Shown here in pieces: positions 17,726 to 26,775 of a DNA stretch of 64,000 nucleotides. The DNA comes from Streptomyces albidoflavus (GTDB taxonomy: Bacteria; Actinomycetota; Actinomycetes; Streptomycetales; Streptomycetaceae). Below the pieces are notes generated by a model that searched no databases, had not been told where the DNA came from, and saw nothing but the letters and a program-made list of their open reading frames with translations. A program made the translations under genes and the position numbers. The stretch spans positions 1-64,000 of the forward strand of contig NZ_JOII01000028.1 in NCBI RefSeq assembly GCF_000719955.1, written 5' to 3'. Position 1 is the stretch's first letter, and the number at the start of each line of letters is the position of its first letter.

Positions 17726-18237
17726 CGCGCCCCCCGCTGGACCTGCGCGTGCGGCGGCTGCACCCCGAGGTGCCGCTGCCCGCCTACGGCAACCCGGGCG
17801 ACGCCGGCGCCGACCTGTGCACCACCGAGCCGGCCGTGCTGGCCCCGGGGGAGCGGGCAGTGCTGCCGACCGGGATCGCGATCGCGCTGCCCGAGGGGTA
17901 CGCCGCCTTCGTCCACCCCCGTTCGGGCCTCGCGGCCCGCTGCGGTCTGGCGCTGGTGAATGCCCCCGGGACGATTGATGCCGGGTACCGTGGGGAGATC
18001 AAGGTGATCGTGGTCAACCTCGACCCGCGCGAGAAGGTGCGGTTCGAGCGCTTCGACCGGATCGCCCAACTGGTCGTCCAGCAGGTCGAGACGGTGCGCT
18101 TTCACGAAGTGTCGGAGCTTCCCGGCTCGGTACGGGCCGAAGGGGGCTTCGGGTCCACCGGCGGGCATTCCGCCGTGGGCGGCGGCGAGGGTGGGAACCA
18201 TTACGCTTCGGTCGTAGCCGACCGGGAAGGACAGTGA
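17722..18237 (+). CDS. dut: dUTP diphosphatase
   Basis: A 171-residue trimeric-type dUTPase. The five conserved motifs are visible: GDAGADLC, the HPRSGLAAR segment, the [15 protein letters not shown] uracil-binding loop with its catalytic aspartate, RIAQLVV, and the C-terminal [12 protein letters not shown]-loop-like motif. It hydrolyses dUTP to dUMP and pyrophosphate, limiting uracil in DNA and feeding dTMP synthesis. Its GTG start overlaps the thioesterase stop, and the DUF3710 gene follows within 2 bases, so this is an operon. The C-terminus is about 25 residues longer than minimal dUTPases. Confidence 0.95.
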   Translation: MTRPPLDLRVRRLHPEVPLPAYGNPGDAGADLCTTEPAVLAPGERAVLPTGIAIALPEGYAAFVHPRSGLAARCGLALVNAPGTIDAGYRGEIKVIVVNLDPREKVRFERFDRIAQLVVQQVETVRFHEVSELPGSVRAEGGFGSTGGHSAVGGGEGGNHYASVVADREGQ

Positions 18238-18238
18238 C

Positions 18239-19003
18239 GTGTTCGGACGTCGCAAGAAGACCGACTCCGCCGAGGACACGGCGGGCGTGACCGGGGAGAC
18301 CGGGCAGGCCGAGGAGAGCGCGGACGCCGAGGAGTCGGCGACGCGCCGGACGGCGCTGCCGCCGGCCCCGCGCCCCGACGGCCCCTGGGACGCCTCGGAG
18401 GTCCGCGAGCCCGGTGAGGGCCGCGTCGACCTCGGCGGTCTGTTCGTGCCCGGGGTGGAGGGCATGGAGCTGCGCGTGGAGGTGGCCGGGGACGCGATCG
18501 TCGCCGCCACCGTCGTCCTGCGGGACAGCGCCATCCAGCTCCAGGGTTTCGCCGCGCCCAAGAAGGAGGGCATCTGGGGCGAGGTCCGCGAGGAGATCGG
18601 CTCGGGCATCACCCAGCAGGGCGGCATCATCGAGGAGGTCGAGGGCCCGCTCGGCTGGGAGCTGCGCGCGCAGGTTCCCGTCCAGCTCCCCGACGGCAAG
18701 AGCGGCTACCAGGTCGTCCGCTTCGTCGGCATCGACGGGCCCCGCTGGTTCCTGCGCGGGGTCATCTCCGGCCAGGGCGCGGTGCAGCCGCAGGCGGCCG
18801 GGCTGCTGGAGCAGATCTTCCAGGACACCGTCGTGGTCCGCGGTGAGGGCCCGATGGCGCCCCGCGACCCGATCGTCCTGAAGCTCCCCGACGACGCCCA
18901 GATGGTGCCCGAGGGCGTCCAGCAGGAGAACCAGCAGACCTCCCGCTTCTCCGGCGGCATGGGCCAGCTCGCACGCGGTCCGGAGATCACCGAGATCCGC
19001 TGA
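18239..19003 (+). CDS. DUF3710 domain-containing protein
   Basis: A 254-residue actinobacterial protein. After a basic start (MFGRRKKTD) and an acidic linker, the conserved domain spans about residues 45-225. It contains GPWDASEVREPGEGRVDLGG, ELRVEVAGDAIVAATVVL, a FAAPKKEGIWGEVREEI segment and FVGIDGPRWFLRGVISG. The last 30 residues are variable. Function is unknown; the consistent location after dut suggests a housekeeping role. GTG 18239 lies 1 base after the dut stop, indicating translational coupling. Confidence 0.88.
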   Translation: MFGRRKKTDSAEDTAGVTGETGQAEESADAEESATRRTALPPAPRPDGPWDASEVREPGEGRVDLGGLFVPGVEGMELRVEVAGDAIVAATVVLRDSAIQLQGFAAPKKEGIWGEVREEIGSGITQQGGIIEEVEGPLGWELRAQVPVQLPDGKSGYQVVRFVGIDGPRWFLRGVISGQGAVQPQAAGLLEQIFQDTVVVRGEGPMAPRDPIVLKLPDDAQMVPEGVQQENQQTSRFSGGMGQLARGPEITEIR

Positions 19004-19033
19004 CCGCACCCGCTCCACCCGCACCGCCGCCGC

Positions 19034-19066
19034 ACGGGCCGCACCCTCGTCAGGGGTGCGGCCCGT
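19034..19066 (+). terminator. hairpin terminator after DUF3710
   Basis: A perfect 13-bp stem (ACGGGCCGCACCC / GGGTGCGGCCCGT) with a 7-base loop, 30 bases after the operon end. Confidence 0.75.
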
Positions 19067-19188
19067 CGCGTTGCCGCACCCGCACCCGCACCCCGGATTT
19101 GTTCCCGATCATGGCCGCCCGGGGCTGAGAGGTACGTCCCACCGGGACACATGTCCCTTGCGGACGCCTCAGGAGTACCGTCGGAAAC

Positions 19189-19833
19189 ATGAAGGCGACG
19201 GAGACTTCGGGGGAGGACCGCAGACGGCTCAAGGCCCGGCAGACCCGGACCGCGCTCGCCGCTGCCGCCCTCGATCTCATCCTCGAACGCGGCCTGAACG
19301 CCGTGACCGTCGAGGCCGTCGCCCAGCGCGCGGACGTCACGCGCCGCACCTTCAGCCGCCACTTCGGCGGCAAGGAGGACGCGGCGCTCGACTTCACCCG
19401 CGACGACGGCGCCGCCATCAACGCCGCACTCCGCGCCCGCCCGGCCTGCGAGCCCCCGCTCGTCGCCTACCGGCGCGCCGTACGCGACTGGCTGGCCGAC
19501 ACCCGCGCCCCCGGCTGGCACCAGCTGCCCCGGGTGCGGTCCCTGCTGGCCCTCGTCGACGACGAACCCACGCTCTTCGCCGCCTTCGAACGCATCCGCG
19601 CCGACGCCCAGGAGGAGTCGGTCCGGATCATCGCCGAGCGGCTCGGCACCGACCCGGCCGAGGACCCCGGTCCCGGCGTCGTGGTCGGCGCCGCGGCCGG
19701 CGTCCTGACGGCCGCCCTGCGCCAGTGGTGGCGGGGCGGCCCCGAAAGCGCCGAGCGCCTGCCCGACCTGGTCGAGCAGAGCTTCGACGTGCTCCTCGGG
19801 GAGGTCGCCCTGGCGGCCCCCCACGCACCGTGA
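19189..19833 (+). CDS. TetR/AcrR family transcriptional regulator
   Basis: A 214-residue TetR-type repressor. The N-terminal HTH shows LKARQTRTALAAAALDLILE, then NAVTVEAVAQRADVTRRTFSRHFGGKEDA. The remaining helical domain (about 65-214) is the ligand-binding and dimerisation part and is not diagnostic. The SDR gene begins 16 bases downstream on the same strand, so the regulator probably controls its own transcript, including that oxidoreductase. ATG 19189 follows CAGGAG at a slightly long distance. Confidence 0.88.
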   Translation: MKATETSGEDRRRLKARQTRTALAAAALDLILERGLNAVTVEAVAQRADVTRRTFSRHFGGKEDAALDFTRDDGAAINAALRARPACEPPLVAYRRAVRDWLADTRAPGWHQLPRVRSLLALVDDEPTLFAAFERIRADAQEESVRIIAERLGTDPAEDPGPGVVVGAAAGVLTAALRQWWRGGPESAERLPDLVEQSFDVLLGEVALAAPHAP

Positions 19834-19849
19834 ACAGAAGGACAGCACC

Positions 19850-20641
19850 ATGAGCACCAGCGCACCCCTTCCCTCCGCCACGCCCGTCTCCCCCGACGAG
19901 TTCGCCGGCCGCACCGCCCTCGTCACCGGCGCCGCCTCCGGCATCGGCCTGGCCACCGCCCGCCGGCTCGGCCAGGGCGGCGCCCGCGTCGTCATCGCCG
20001 ACTACAACGCCGAGGGCGCCGCCTCCGCCGCCGCCGCGCTGCGCGACGAGTCCGTAGAGGCGTCCGCCGTCACCGTCGACGTGACCGACCCCGCCTCCGT
20101 GGAGGCCGCCGTCCGCTTCGCCCAGGACACGTACGGCGCCCTCCACCTGGCCGTCAACAACGCCGGGATCGGCGGCGAGTCCGCCCCCACCGGCGACTAC
20201 GACATCGACGTCTGGAACCGCGTCGTCCGCACCAACCTCGACGGCGTCTTCTACTCGATGCGGTACGAGATCCCGGCCCTGCTCGCGGCCGGCGGCGGCG
20301 CCATCGTCAACACCGCCTCCATCCTCGGCTCGGTCGGCTTCGCCGGCTCGCCCGCCTACGTCGCCGCCAAGCACGGCGTCGTCGGCCTGACCAAGACCGC
20401 CGCCACCGAGTACGCCGCCCAGGGCGTCCGGATCAACGCGGTCGGCCCCGGCTTCATCGACACCCCGCTCCTCCAGGGCATGGACAAGCAGGCGTACGAC
20501 GGCCTCGTCCAGCTCCACCCGGCGGGCCGGCTCGGCCGCTCCGAGGAGGTCGCCGAGGTCATCGCCTTCCTCCTCTCCGACCGCGCGTCCTTCGTGCACG
20601 GCAGCTACCACCTGGTCGACGGCGCCTACACCGCCCGCTGA
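19850..20641 (+). CDS. SDR family oxidoreductase
   Basis: A 263-residue classical short-chain dehydrogenase/reductase. It shows the NAD(P)-binding TGAASGIGLATA motif, NNAGIGG, the catalytic serine in NTASILGSVGF, the YVAAKHG Tyr-Lys pair, and a GPGFIDTPLLQGM segment after the active site. The aspartate at the end of the second strand (VIADYN) favours NAD(H). Substrate is unknown. It is co-directional with the TetR gene only 16 bases upstream, a typical regulator/enzyme pair. Confidence 0.9.
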   Translation: MSTSAPLPSATPVSPDEFAGRTALVTGAASGIGLATARRLGQGGARVVIADYNAEGAASAAAALRDESVEASAVTVDVTDPASVEAAVRFAQDTYGALHLAVNNAGIGGESAPTGDYDIDVWNRVVRTNLDGVFYSMRYEIPALLAAGGGAIVNTASILGSVGFAGSPAYVAAKHGVVGLTKTAATEYAAQGVRINAVGPGFIDTPLLQGMDKQAYDGLVQLHPAGRLGRSEEVAEVIAFLLSDRASFVHGSYHLVDGAYTAR

Positions 20642-20709
20642 ACCCCTTGCCCGGCCGGGCGCCGCCCACCGATACTGGCGCCCGGCACGGCACGACGGGG
20701 GAGTGGGAC

Positions 20710-21453
20710 ATGGCAGGGCGGACAGCAGGGGGCGGCACGCTCACCGAGGACGCGGGCGCGGCGGCGGGCACCGGCGAGGAGCCGATGGTCAAGGTCCGCG
20801 GGCTGCGCCGCTCGTACGGCACCGGGGAGGGCGCCGTGCACGCGCTGCGCGGGGTCTCCTTCGACATCCCCCGCGGCGAGCTGGTCGCCCTCAAGGGCCG
20901 CTCCGGCTCCGGCAAGACCACCCTGCTCAACCTGGTCGGCGGCCTCGACGAGCCCGACGGCGGCTCCGTCGTCGTGGACGGGCGCGAGCTGAGCGGCCTC
21001 GGCGAGAAGGGGCTGCTGGAGCTGCGCCGCGACCGGATCGGCTTCATCTTCCAGTCGTTCGGCCTGATCCCCGTCCTGAGCGCCGCCGAGAACGTCGGCG
21101 TCCCGCTGCGGCTGCGCCGCGCCGAGGCCGCCGAGCGCGAGGAACGCGTCGCCCTGCTGCTCTCCCTGGTGGGCCTGGCCGACCACGCCCGCCAGCGCCC
21201 CGGCGAGCTCTCCGGCGGCCAGCAGCAGCGCGTGGCCGTCGCCCGCGCCCTCGCCAACCGCCCGGCCCTGCTCATCGCCGACGAGCCCACCGGCCAGCTC
21301 GACGCGGAGACCGGCCTCGCCGTCATGGAACTGCTGCGCGCCGTGGTCCGCAGCGAGCGGGTCACCGTGCTGGTCGCCACCCACGACACCACCCTCCTCG
21401 GCCTCGCCGACCGCGTGCTGGAACTCTCGGACGGCGAGCTGACCGAGCAGTAG
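20710..21453 (+). CDS. ABC transporter ATP-binding protein (LolD/MacB type, orphan)
   Basis: A 247-residue ABC ATPase. It shows Walker A (GRSGSGKTT), the Q-loop (IFQSFGLIPVLSAAEN), signature LSGGQQQR, Walker B (LLIADEPTGQLD) and the H-loop (VATHDTTLLG). This pattern is typical of the LolD/MacB/FtsE-like group that works with FtsX-like permeases. No permease gene is adjacent, so its partner must lie elsewhere. ATG 20710 has a GGGGGAGTGG ribosome site; the open frame begins at 20647 but without one. The gene ends 22 bases before kdpD. Confidence 0.88.
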   Translation: MAGRTAGGGTLTEDAGAAAGTGEEPMVKVRGLRRSYGTGEGAVHALRGVSFDIPRGELVALKGRSGSGKTTLLNLVGGLDEPDGGSVVVDGRELSGLGEKGLLELRRDRIGFIFQSFGLIPVLSAAENVGVPLRLRRAEAAEREERVALLLSLVGLADHARQRPGELSGGQQQRVAVARALANRPALLIADEPTGQLDAETGLAVMELLRAVVRSERVTVLVATHDTTLLGLADRVLELSDGELTEQ

Positions 21454-21475
21454 CGCGCTGGCGGACAATGGGCCC

Positions 21476-24034
21476 ATGGGACGAGGCACACTGCGCATAT
21501 ACCTGGGCGCCGCACCGGGCGTCGGCAAGACGTACGCCATGCTCTCCGAGGCGCACCGGCGGGTCGGGCGCGGCACCGACTGCGTCATCGGCTTCGTCGC
21601 CCACCACGACCGGCCCCGCACCCTGGCCCTCCTCGAAGGGCTGGAGCTGATCGAGCCGCTGGGCGGCCCCGACGGCGACGGGGGGACCCCGCAGACGCCC
21701 GAGATGGACGTCGAGGCGGTCCTCGCCCGGCGCCCCGCCGTCGCCCTCGTCGACGAGCTGGCCCACACCAACGCCCCCGGCGCCCGCAACGCCAAGCGCT
21801 GGCAGGACGTCGAGGAGCTGCTGGCCGCCGGGATCTCGGTGATCTCCACCGTCAACATCCAGCACCTGGAGTCACTCGGCGACGTGGTCGAGGCGATAAC
21901 CGGCGTACGGCAGCAGGAGACCGTCCCCGACGAGGTGGTCCGCCGCGCCGACCAGATCGAGCTGGTCGACATGTCGCCCCAGGCGCTCCGCCGCCGCCTC
22001 GCCCACGGCAACGTCTACCAGTCCGACAAGGTCGACGCCGCCCTCTCCAACTACTTCCGCCCCGGCAACCTCACCGCCCTGCGCGAGCTGGCCCTGCTCT
22101 GGACCGCCGACCGCGCCGACGAGTACCTCCAGAAGTACCGGGGCGAGCACAACATCCGCTCCACCTGGCAGGCCCGCGAACGCATCGTGGTCGGCCTCAC
22201 CGGCGGGCCCGAGGGCCGCACCCTGATCCGGCGCGCCGCGCGGATGGCCGCCAAGGGCTCCGGCAGCGAGATACTCGCCGTCTACATCGCCCGCCGCGAC
22301 GGCGGCCTGACCACCGCCTCCCCCAAGGAGCTGGCCCTCCAGCGCACCCTGGTCGAGGACCTCGGCGGCACCTTCCACCACGTCATCGGCGACGACATCC
22401 CCTCCGCCCTGCTGGAGTTCGCCCGCGGCGTCAACGCCACCCAGATCGTCCTCGGCTCCTCCCGCCGCAAGAGCTGGCAGTACGTCTTCGGGCCCGGCGT
22501 CGGCGCCACGGTGGCCCGCGAGTCCACCCCCGACCTCGACGTGCACATCGTCACCCACGAGGAGGTCGGGCAGGGCCGGGGCCTGCCGGTGGCCCGGGGC
22601 GCCCGGCTCGGCCGCTCGCGCATCCTGTGGGGCTGGTTCATCGCGGTCTGCGGCCCCGCCCTGCTCGCCATCGTGCTCTCCTCCCTGGACCACGGCCCCG
22701 GGCTCGCCAACGACGTGCTGCTCTTCCTCTCGCTGACCGTCGGCGCCGCCCTGGTCGGCGGGCTGCTCCCGGCGCTGGCCTCGGCCGCGCTCTGCTCGGC
22801 CCTGCTGAACTTCTACTTCACCCCGCCCACCCGCACCCTGACCATCTCCGACCCGGAGAACATCGTCGCGATCGTGATCTCCTTCGCGGTCGCCGTCTCC
22901 GTCGCCTCGGTGGTCGACCTCGCAGCCCGCCGTACCCACCAGGCGGCCCGGCTGCGCGCCGAGTCGGAGATCCTCTCCTTCCTCGCCGGCAGCGTGTTGC
23001 GCGGCGCCACCACCCTCGACGCCCTGCTGGAGCGGGTACGGGAGACCTTCGCCATGGAGTCCGTCGCCCTGCTGGAGCGCGAGGACGACCGCACCCCCTG
23101 GACCTGCGCCGGCAGCGTCGGCCCGCGTCCGCTGGAGCGGCCCGAGGACGCCGACGTGGACATGCCGGTCGGCGACCACATGGCGCTCGCCCTCTGCGGC
23201 CGGGTGCTGCCCGCCGAGGACCGCCGCGTGCTGGCCGCCTTCGCCGCCCAGGCCGCCGTCGTCCTGGACCGCCAGCGGCTCCAGGACGAGGCCGACCAGG
23301 CCCGCCGCCTCGCCGAGGGCAACCGCATCCGCACCGCCCTGCTCGCCGCCGTCAGCCACGACCTGCGCACCCCGCTCGCCGCGATCAAGGCCTCGGTCAC
23401 CTCGCTGCGCTCCGACGACGTGGCCTGGTCCGAGCAGGACGAGGCCGAGCTGCTGGAGTCCATCGAGCACGGCGCCGACCGCCTCGACCACCTGGTCGGC
23501 AACCTCCTGGACATGTCCCGCCTCCAGACCGGCACCGTCACCCCGCTGATCCGCGAGATCGACCTCGACGAGGTGGTCCCGATGGCGCTCGGCGGCGTCC
23601 CCGAGGGCAGCGCCCAGCTCGACATCCCCGAGACGCTCCCGATGGTCGCCGTCGACCCCGGCCTGCTGGAACGCTCTGTCGCCAACGTCGTCGAGAACGC
23701 CGTCAAGTACGCGCCCGAGGGCGCCCCCGTGCTGGTCGCCGCCAGCGCCCTGGGTGACCGGGTGGAACTGCGCGTCATGGACCGCGGCCCCGGGGTCCCC
23801 GATGACGCCAAGGACCGCATCTTCGCCCCCTTCCAGCGGTACGGTGACGCTCCGCGCGGCGCGGGGGTGGGCCTCGGCCTCGCGGTCGCCCGGGGCTTCG
23901 CCGAGGCCATGGGCGGCACCCTCAACGCCGAGGACACCCCGGGCGGCGGCCTCACCATGGTCCTCACCCTGAGGGCGGTCACCGGCCCCCGCGCCGGGGC
24001 CCGTACCGTACTTCCCGCGCAGGTCACGTCATGA
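21476..24034 (+). CDS. kdpD: osmosensitive K+ channel sensor histidine kinase KdpD
   Basis: An 852-residue KdpD. The N-terminal KdpD domain (about 1-210) has a Walker A (YLGAAPGVGKTYAML) and the DELAHTNAPGARNAKRWQDV motif. A USP-like domain (about 238-365, RIVVGLTGGPEGRTL) follows, then four membrane helices (about 385-490), a GAF-like region, HisKA with AAVSHDLRTPLAAIKASV, and HATPase with ENAVKYAPEG and GVGLGLAVARG. KdpD senses low K+ or osmotic stress and phosphorylates KdpE. The kdpFABC transporter genes are not in this window. The stop overlaps the kdpE start (ATGA). Confidence 0.95.
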   Translation: MGRGTLRIYLGAAPGVGKTYAMLSEAHRRVGRGTDCVIGFVAHHDRPRTLALLEGLELIEPLGGPDGDGGTPQTPEMDVEAVLARRPAVALVDELAHTNAPGARNAKRWQDVEELLAAGISVISTVNIQHLESLGDVVEAITGVRQQETVPDEVVRRADQIELVDMSPQALRRRLAHGNVYQSDKVDAALSNYFRPGNLTALRELALLWTADRADEYLQKYRGEHNIRSTWQARERIVVGLTGGPEGRTLIRRAARMAAKGSGSEILAVYIARRDGGLTTASPKELALQRTLVEDLGGTFHHVIGDDIPSALLEFARGVNATQIVLGSSRRKSWQYVFGPGVGATVARESTPDLDVHIVTHEEVGQGRGLPVARGARLGRSRILWGWFIAVCGPALLAIVLSSLDHGPGLANDVLLFLSLTVGAALVGGLLPALASAALCSALLNFYFTPPTRTLTISDPENIVAIVISFAVAVSVASVVDLAARRTHQAARLRAESEILSFLAGSVLRGATTLDALLERVRETFAMESVALLEREDDRTPWTCAGSVGPRPLERPEDADVDMPVGDHMALALCGRVLPAEDRRVLAAFAAQAAVVLDRQRLQDEADQARRLAEGNRIRTALLAAVSHDLRTPLAAIKASVTSLRSDDVAWSEQDEAELLESIEHGADRLDHLVGNLLDMSRLQTGTVTPLIREIDLDEVVPMALGGVPEGSAQLDIPETLPMVAVDPGLLERSVANVVENAVKYAPEGAPVLVAASALGDRVELRVMDRGPGVPDDAKDRIFAPFQRYGDAPRGAGVGLGLAVARGFAEAMGGTLNAEDTPGGGLTMVLTLRAVTGPRAGARTVLPAQVTS

Positions 24035-24759
24035 CCCGCGACCGGACAGAAAGGCACCCCGAGATGACCCGGGTCCTCGTGGTCGACGACGAACCCCAGA
24101 TCGTCCGTGCCCTGGAGCTGAACCTCCGGGCCCGCCAGTACGAGGTCGACTCCGCCGGCGACGGCACCACCGCGCTCCGGCTCGCCGCCGAGCGCCACCC
24201 CGACGTGATCGTCCTCGACCTCGGCCTGCCCGACATGGACGGCGTGGACGTCCTGCGCGGGCTGCGCTCCTGGTCCCGCGTCCCGGTGCTGGTGCTCTCC
24301 GCCCGGCAGAGCTCCGACGAGAAGGTGCAGGCCCTCGACGCCGGGGCCGACGACTACGTCACCAAGCCGTTCGGCATGGACGAGCTGCTGGCCCGGCTGC
24401 GCGCCGCCGTCCGCCGCACCGAGCCCGCCGCCCCCGACGAGGAGGCCGAGGTGGTGGACGCCGCCGACTTCACCGTCGACCTCGCCGCCAAGCGCGTCCA
24501 CCGCCAGGGCCGCGACGTCCGGCTCACCCCCACCGAGTGGCACCTCCTGGAGGTGCTGGTCCGCAACACCGGCCGCCTGGTCAGCCAGAAGCAGCTCCTC
24601 CAGGAGGTCTGGGGCCCCTCGTACGGCACCGAGTCCAACTACCTGCGGGTCTACATGGCCCAGCTCCGCCGCAAGCTGGAGACCGACCCGGCCCACCCGC
24701 GCCACTTCATCACCGAGCCCGGAATGGGATACCGGTTCGAGCGCCGCCCGCAGGGGTGA
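24031..24759 (+). CDS. kdpE: response regulator KdpE
   Basis: A 242-residue OmpR-family regulator. The receiver has VVDDEPQIVRALELNL, the phospho-acceptor aspartate in VIVLDLGLPDMDG, and KPFGMDELLAR. The winged helix ends HFITEPGMGYRFERR. ATG 24031 overlaps the kdpD stop; a second in-frame ATG at 24064 starts exactly at the receiver domain and may be the true start. In E. coli KdpE activates the kdp potassium pump operon. Here it could also act on the nearby trkA/kimA-type genes, which is an inference from position. Confidence 0.94.
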   Translation: MTRDRTERHPEMTRVLVVDDEPQIVRALELNLRARQYEVDSAGDGTTALRLAAERHPDVIVLDLGLPDMDGVDVLRGLRSWSRVPVLVLSARQSSDEKVQALDAGADDYVTKPFGMDELLARLRAAVRRTEPAAPDEEAEVVDAADFTVDLAAKRVHRQGRDVRLTPTEWHLLEVLVRNTGRLVSQKQLLQEVWGPSYGTESNYLRVYMAQLRRKLETDPAHPRHFITEPGMGYRFERRPQG

Positions 24760-24807
24760 CGACGGCGTGACCCGCGCCGGGCACCCGTGCTTGGGTAGGC
24801 TGCATCC

Positions 24808-25215
24808 ATGAGTGCAGCCCCGCGTCCCGAGAAGCCCGCCGGCCGGTTCCGGCGCATGCTGGACCGGCTGTCGGACATCTCCGCCCCGCAGGAGCGGCTG
24901 GAGTCCGACGAACTCCGTGAGGAGGCCGCGACCAGCGGCTGCGCCCGCATCGACACCTGCGGCGACCGGGAGATGGTCACCGTTACTGGTACCTTGCGGA
25001 CGGTCACCCTCCGCCCCCGGGCGGGGGTGCCCGCGCTGGAGGCCGAGCTGTTCGACGGCTCCGGCTCGCTCGACGTGGTCTGGCTCGGCCGGCGCTCCAT
25101 CACCGGCATCGAACCGGGCCGCAAACTGATCGCCTCGGGCCGGGTCGCCATGAGCCACGGCCGCCGCACGCTGTTCAACCCGAAGTACGAACTGAGACCG
25201 CTCGGACGGGAGTGA
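24808..25215 (+). CDS. OB-fold nucleic-acid-binding domain protein
   Basis: A 135-residue protein. Its core, about residues 45-130, matches a small OB-fold (DREMVTVTGTLRTVTLRP, LEAELFDGSGSLDVVWLGRR, LIASGRVAMSHGRRTLFNPK). The DVVWLGRRSI strand is typical of the actinobacterial OB-fold proteins found beside DUF3159 and trkA. It may bind single-stranded nucleic acid, but no experiment is implied. A TAGGCT -10-like hexamer at 24796-24801 lies 6 bases before ATG, suggesting a leaderless transcript. Confidence 0.85.
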   Translation: MSAAPRPEKPAGRFRRMLDRLSDISAPQERLESDELREEAATSGCARIDTCGDREMVTVTGTLRTVTLRPRAGVPALEAELFDGSGSLDVVWLGRRSITGIEPGRKLIASGRVAMSHGRRTLFNPKYELRPLGRE

Positions 25216-25218
25216 CCG

Positions 25219-25989
25219 GTGACGTCCATCGACAAGCCGACCGACCACCGGAGTGCGGCGCCCGACGCCGACGCCCCCCACAGCACCACCGACGCCGACG
25301 CCCGCGCCGTCACCGAGGCCGCCCTCTTCGAGGCGTTCGGCGGCGTGCGCGGCATGGTCGAGACGGTCCTGCCGGGCCTGCTCTTCGTGACCATCTACAC
25401 GATCAACGCGGACCTGCACGTCTCCGCCATCGCGGCGCTCGCCGTCTCGCTGGTGCTGGGCGTCGCCCGGCTGGTGCGGCGGGACACCGTCAAGCACGCC
25501 TTCAGCGGCGTCTTCGGCGTCGCCTTCGGTGTCGTCTTCGCGATGATGACGGGCAACGCCAAGGACTTCTACCTGCCCGGCATGCTGTACACGCTGGGCC
25601 TCTCGCTCGCGTACATCCTCACCGCCGTCGCCGGCGTCCCCCTGATCGGCCTCATCCTCGGCCCGATCTTCAAGGAGAACCTCTCCTGGCGGACCCGCAA
25701 CCCCGGCCGCAAGAAGGCGTACACCCGGGCCAGCTACGCCTGGGGCTTCATCCTGCTGGCCAAGTGCGCGATCCTCTTCCCGCTCTACTGGTGGGCCGAC
25801 ACCACGCAGCTCGGCTGGGTCCTGGTCTCGCTGAAGATCCCGCCGTTCCTGCTCGCCGTCTGGCTGACCTGGGTCTTCCTCGCCAAGGCGCCCGCGCCGA
25901 TCGACGTCTTCGCCGAGATGGAGGCCGCCGAGGAGGCAGAGAAGGCCGAGAAGGCGGCCAAGGCCGCCAAGGAGCAGGGGGAGAGCTGA
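25219..25989 (+). CDS. DUF3159 domain-containing membrane protein
   Basis: A 256-residue integral membrane protein with about five helices between residues 45 and 225. Visible stretches include MVETVLPGLLFVTIYTINAD, SGVFGVAFGVVFAMMTG, FYLPGMLYTLGLSLAYILTA and FILLAKCAILFPLYWWAD. The C-terminal 30 residues are charged and repetitive (EEAEKAEKAAKAAKE). Function is unknown. GTG 25219 follows the OB-fold gene stop by three bases, so the pair is an operon. A large inverted repeat follows 11 bases after its end. Confidence 0.88.
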   Translation: MTSIDKPTDHRSAAPDADAPHSTTDADARAVTEAALFEAFGGVRGMVETVLPGLLFVTIYTINADLHVSAIAALAVSLVLGVARLVRRDTVKHAFSGVFGVAFGVVFAMMTGNAKDFYLPGMLYTLGLSLAYILTAVAGVPLIGLILGPIFKENLSWRTRNPGRKKAYTRASYAWGFILLAKCAILFPLYWWADTTQLGWVLVSLKIPPFLLAVWLTWVFLAKAPAPIDVFAEMEAAEEAEKAEKAAKAAKEQGES

Positions 25990-26000
25990 CGTTCCCCGCC

Positions 26001-26058
26001 GTACGGCATGGCGAAGGGCCCGGAACCGCTCGGTTCCGGGCCCTTCGCCATGCCGTAC
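26001..26058. terminator. very long perfect-stem bidirectional terminator
   Basis: A perfect 28-bp inverted repeat (left arm 26001-26028, CT loop, right arm 26031-26058) containing GGCGAAGGGCCCGGAACCG. It sits precisely between the convergent DUF3159 (+) and trkA (-) genes, 11 and 3 bases from their stops. Confidence 0.85.
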
Positions 26059-26061
26059 CCG

Positions 26062-26775
26062 TCAGGTGTTCCGGGGGCCGTCCTCGCGGCCGGCGGACGG
26101 GCGGTGCTCGGGGCCGTGGCGGGCGGAGAGGAGTTCCTCCAGCCGCTCCTCCTGGGCCTGGGCCGCGACGAAGAGGAGTTCGTCGCCGGGCTCCAGCGCC
26201 TCCTCCGGGGAGGGGGTGAGGACCCGGGAGCCCCGGATGATGGTGACCAGCGAGGTGTCCTCGGGCCAGCGGACGTCGCCGACGCGGATGCCGGCCAGGG
26301 TCGACTCCGGCGGCAGCGTCAACTCGACCAGGTTGGCGTCACCCTGGCTGAACCGCAGCAGCCGGACCAGGTCGCCGACGCTGACGGCCTCCTCGACCAG
26401 GGCCGACATGAGGCGGGGCGTGGAGACGGCGACGTCGACGCCCCAGGACTCGTTGAAGAGCCACTCGTTCTTCGGGTTGTTGACCCGGGAGACGACGCGC
26501 GGAACCCCGTACTCCGTCTTGGCGAGCAGCGACACCACCAGGTTGACCTTGTCGTCCCCGGTCGCCGCGATCACCACGTGGCAGCGCTGGAGCGCGGCCT
26601 CGTCCAGCGAGGTGATCTCGCAGGCGTCGGCGAGCAGCCACTCGGCGCGCGGCACCCGCTCCACCGAGATCGCGCTCGGCGTCTTGTCGATCAGCAGGAT
26701 CTCGTGGCCGTTCTCCAGCAGCTCACCGGCGATGGACCGGCCCACGGCCCCCGCCCCCGCAATGGCGACCCTCAT
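26062..26775 (-). CDS. TrkA/KtrA-type potassium uptake regulatory protein (second copy)
   Basis: A 237-residue RCK protein. The N-terminal RCK_N domain has the nucleotide-binding glycines in MRVAIAGAGAVGRSIAGEL, the acidic end of strand 2 (ILLIDKT) and VIAATGDDKVNLVVSLLAK. The C-terminal RCK_C domain (about 140-220) contains SLVTIIRGSRVLTPSPEEAL and ELLFVAAQ. Such proteins gate Trk/Ktr K+ channels in response to ATP/ADP, NAD(H) or c-di-AMP. ATG 26775 overlaps the stop of the upstream paralogue by four bases; the pair could form heteromeric rings. Confidence 0.9.
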   Translation of the reverse strand: MRVAIAGAGAVGRSIAGELLENGHEILLIDKTPSAISVERVPRAEWLLADACEITSLDEAALQRCHVVIAATGDDKVNLVVSLLAKTEYGVPRVVSRVNNPKNEWLFNESWGVDVAVSTPRLMSALVEEAVSVGDLVRLLRFSQGDANLVELTLPPESTLAGIRVGDVRWPEDTSLVTIIRGSRVLTPSPEEALEPGDELLFVAAQAQEERLEELLSARHGPEHRPSAGREDGPRNT

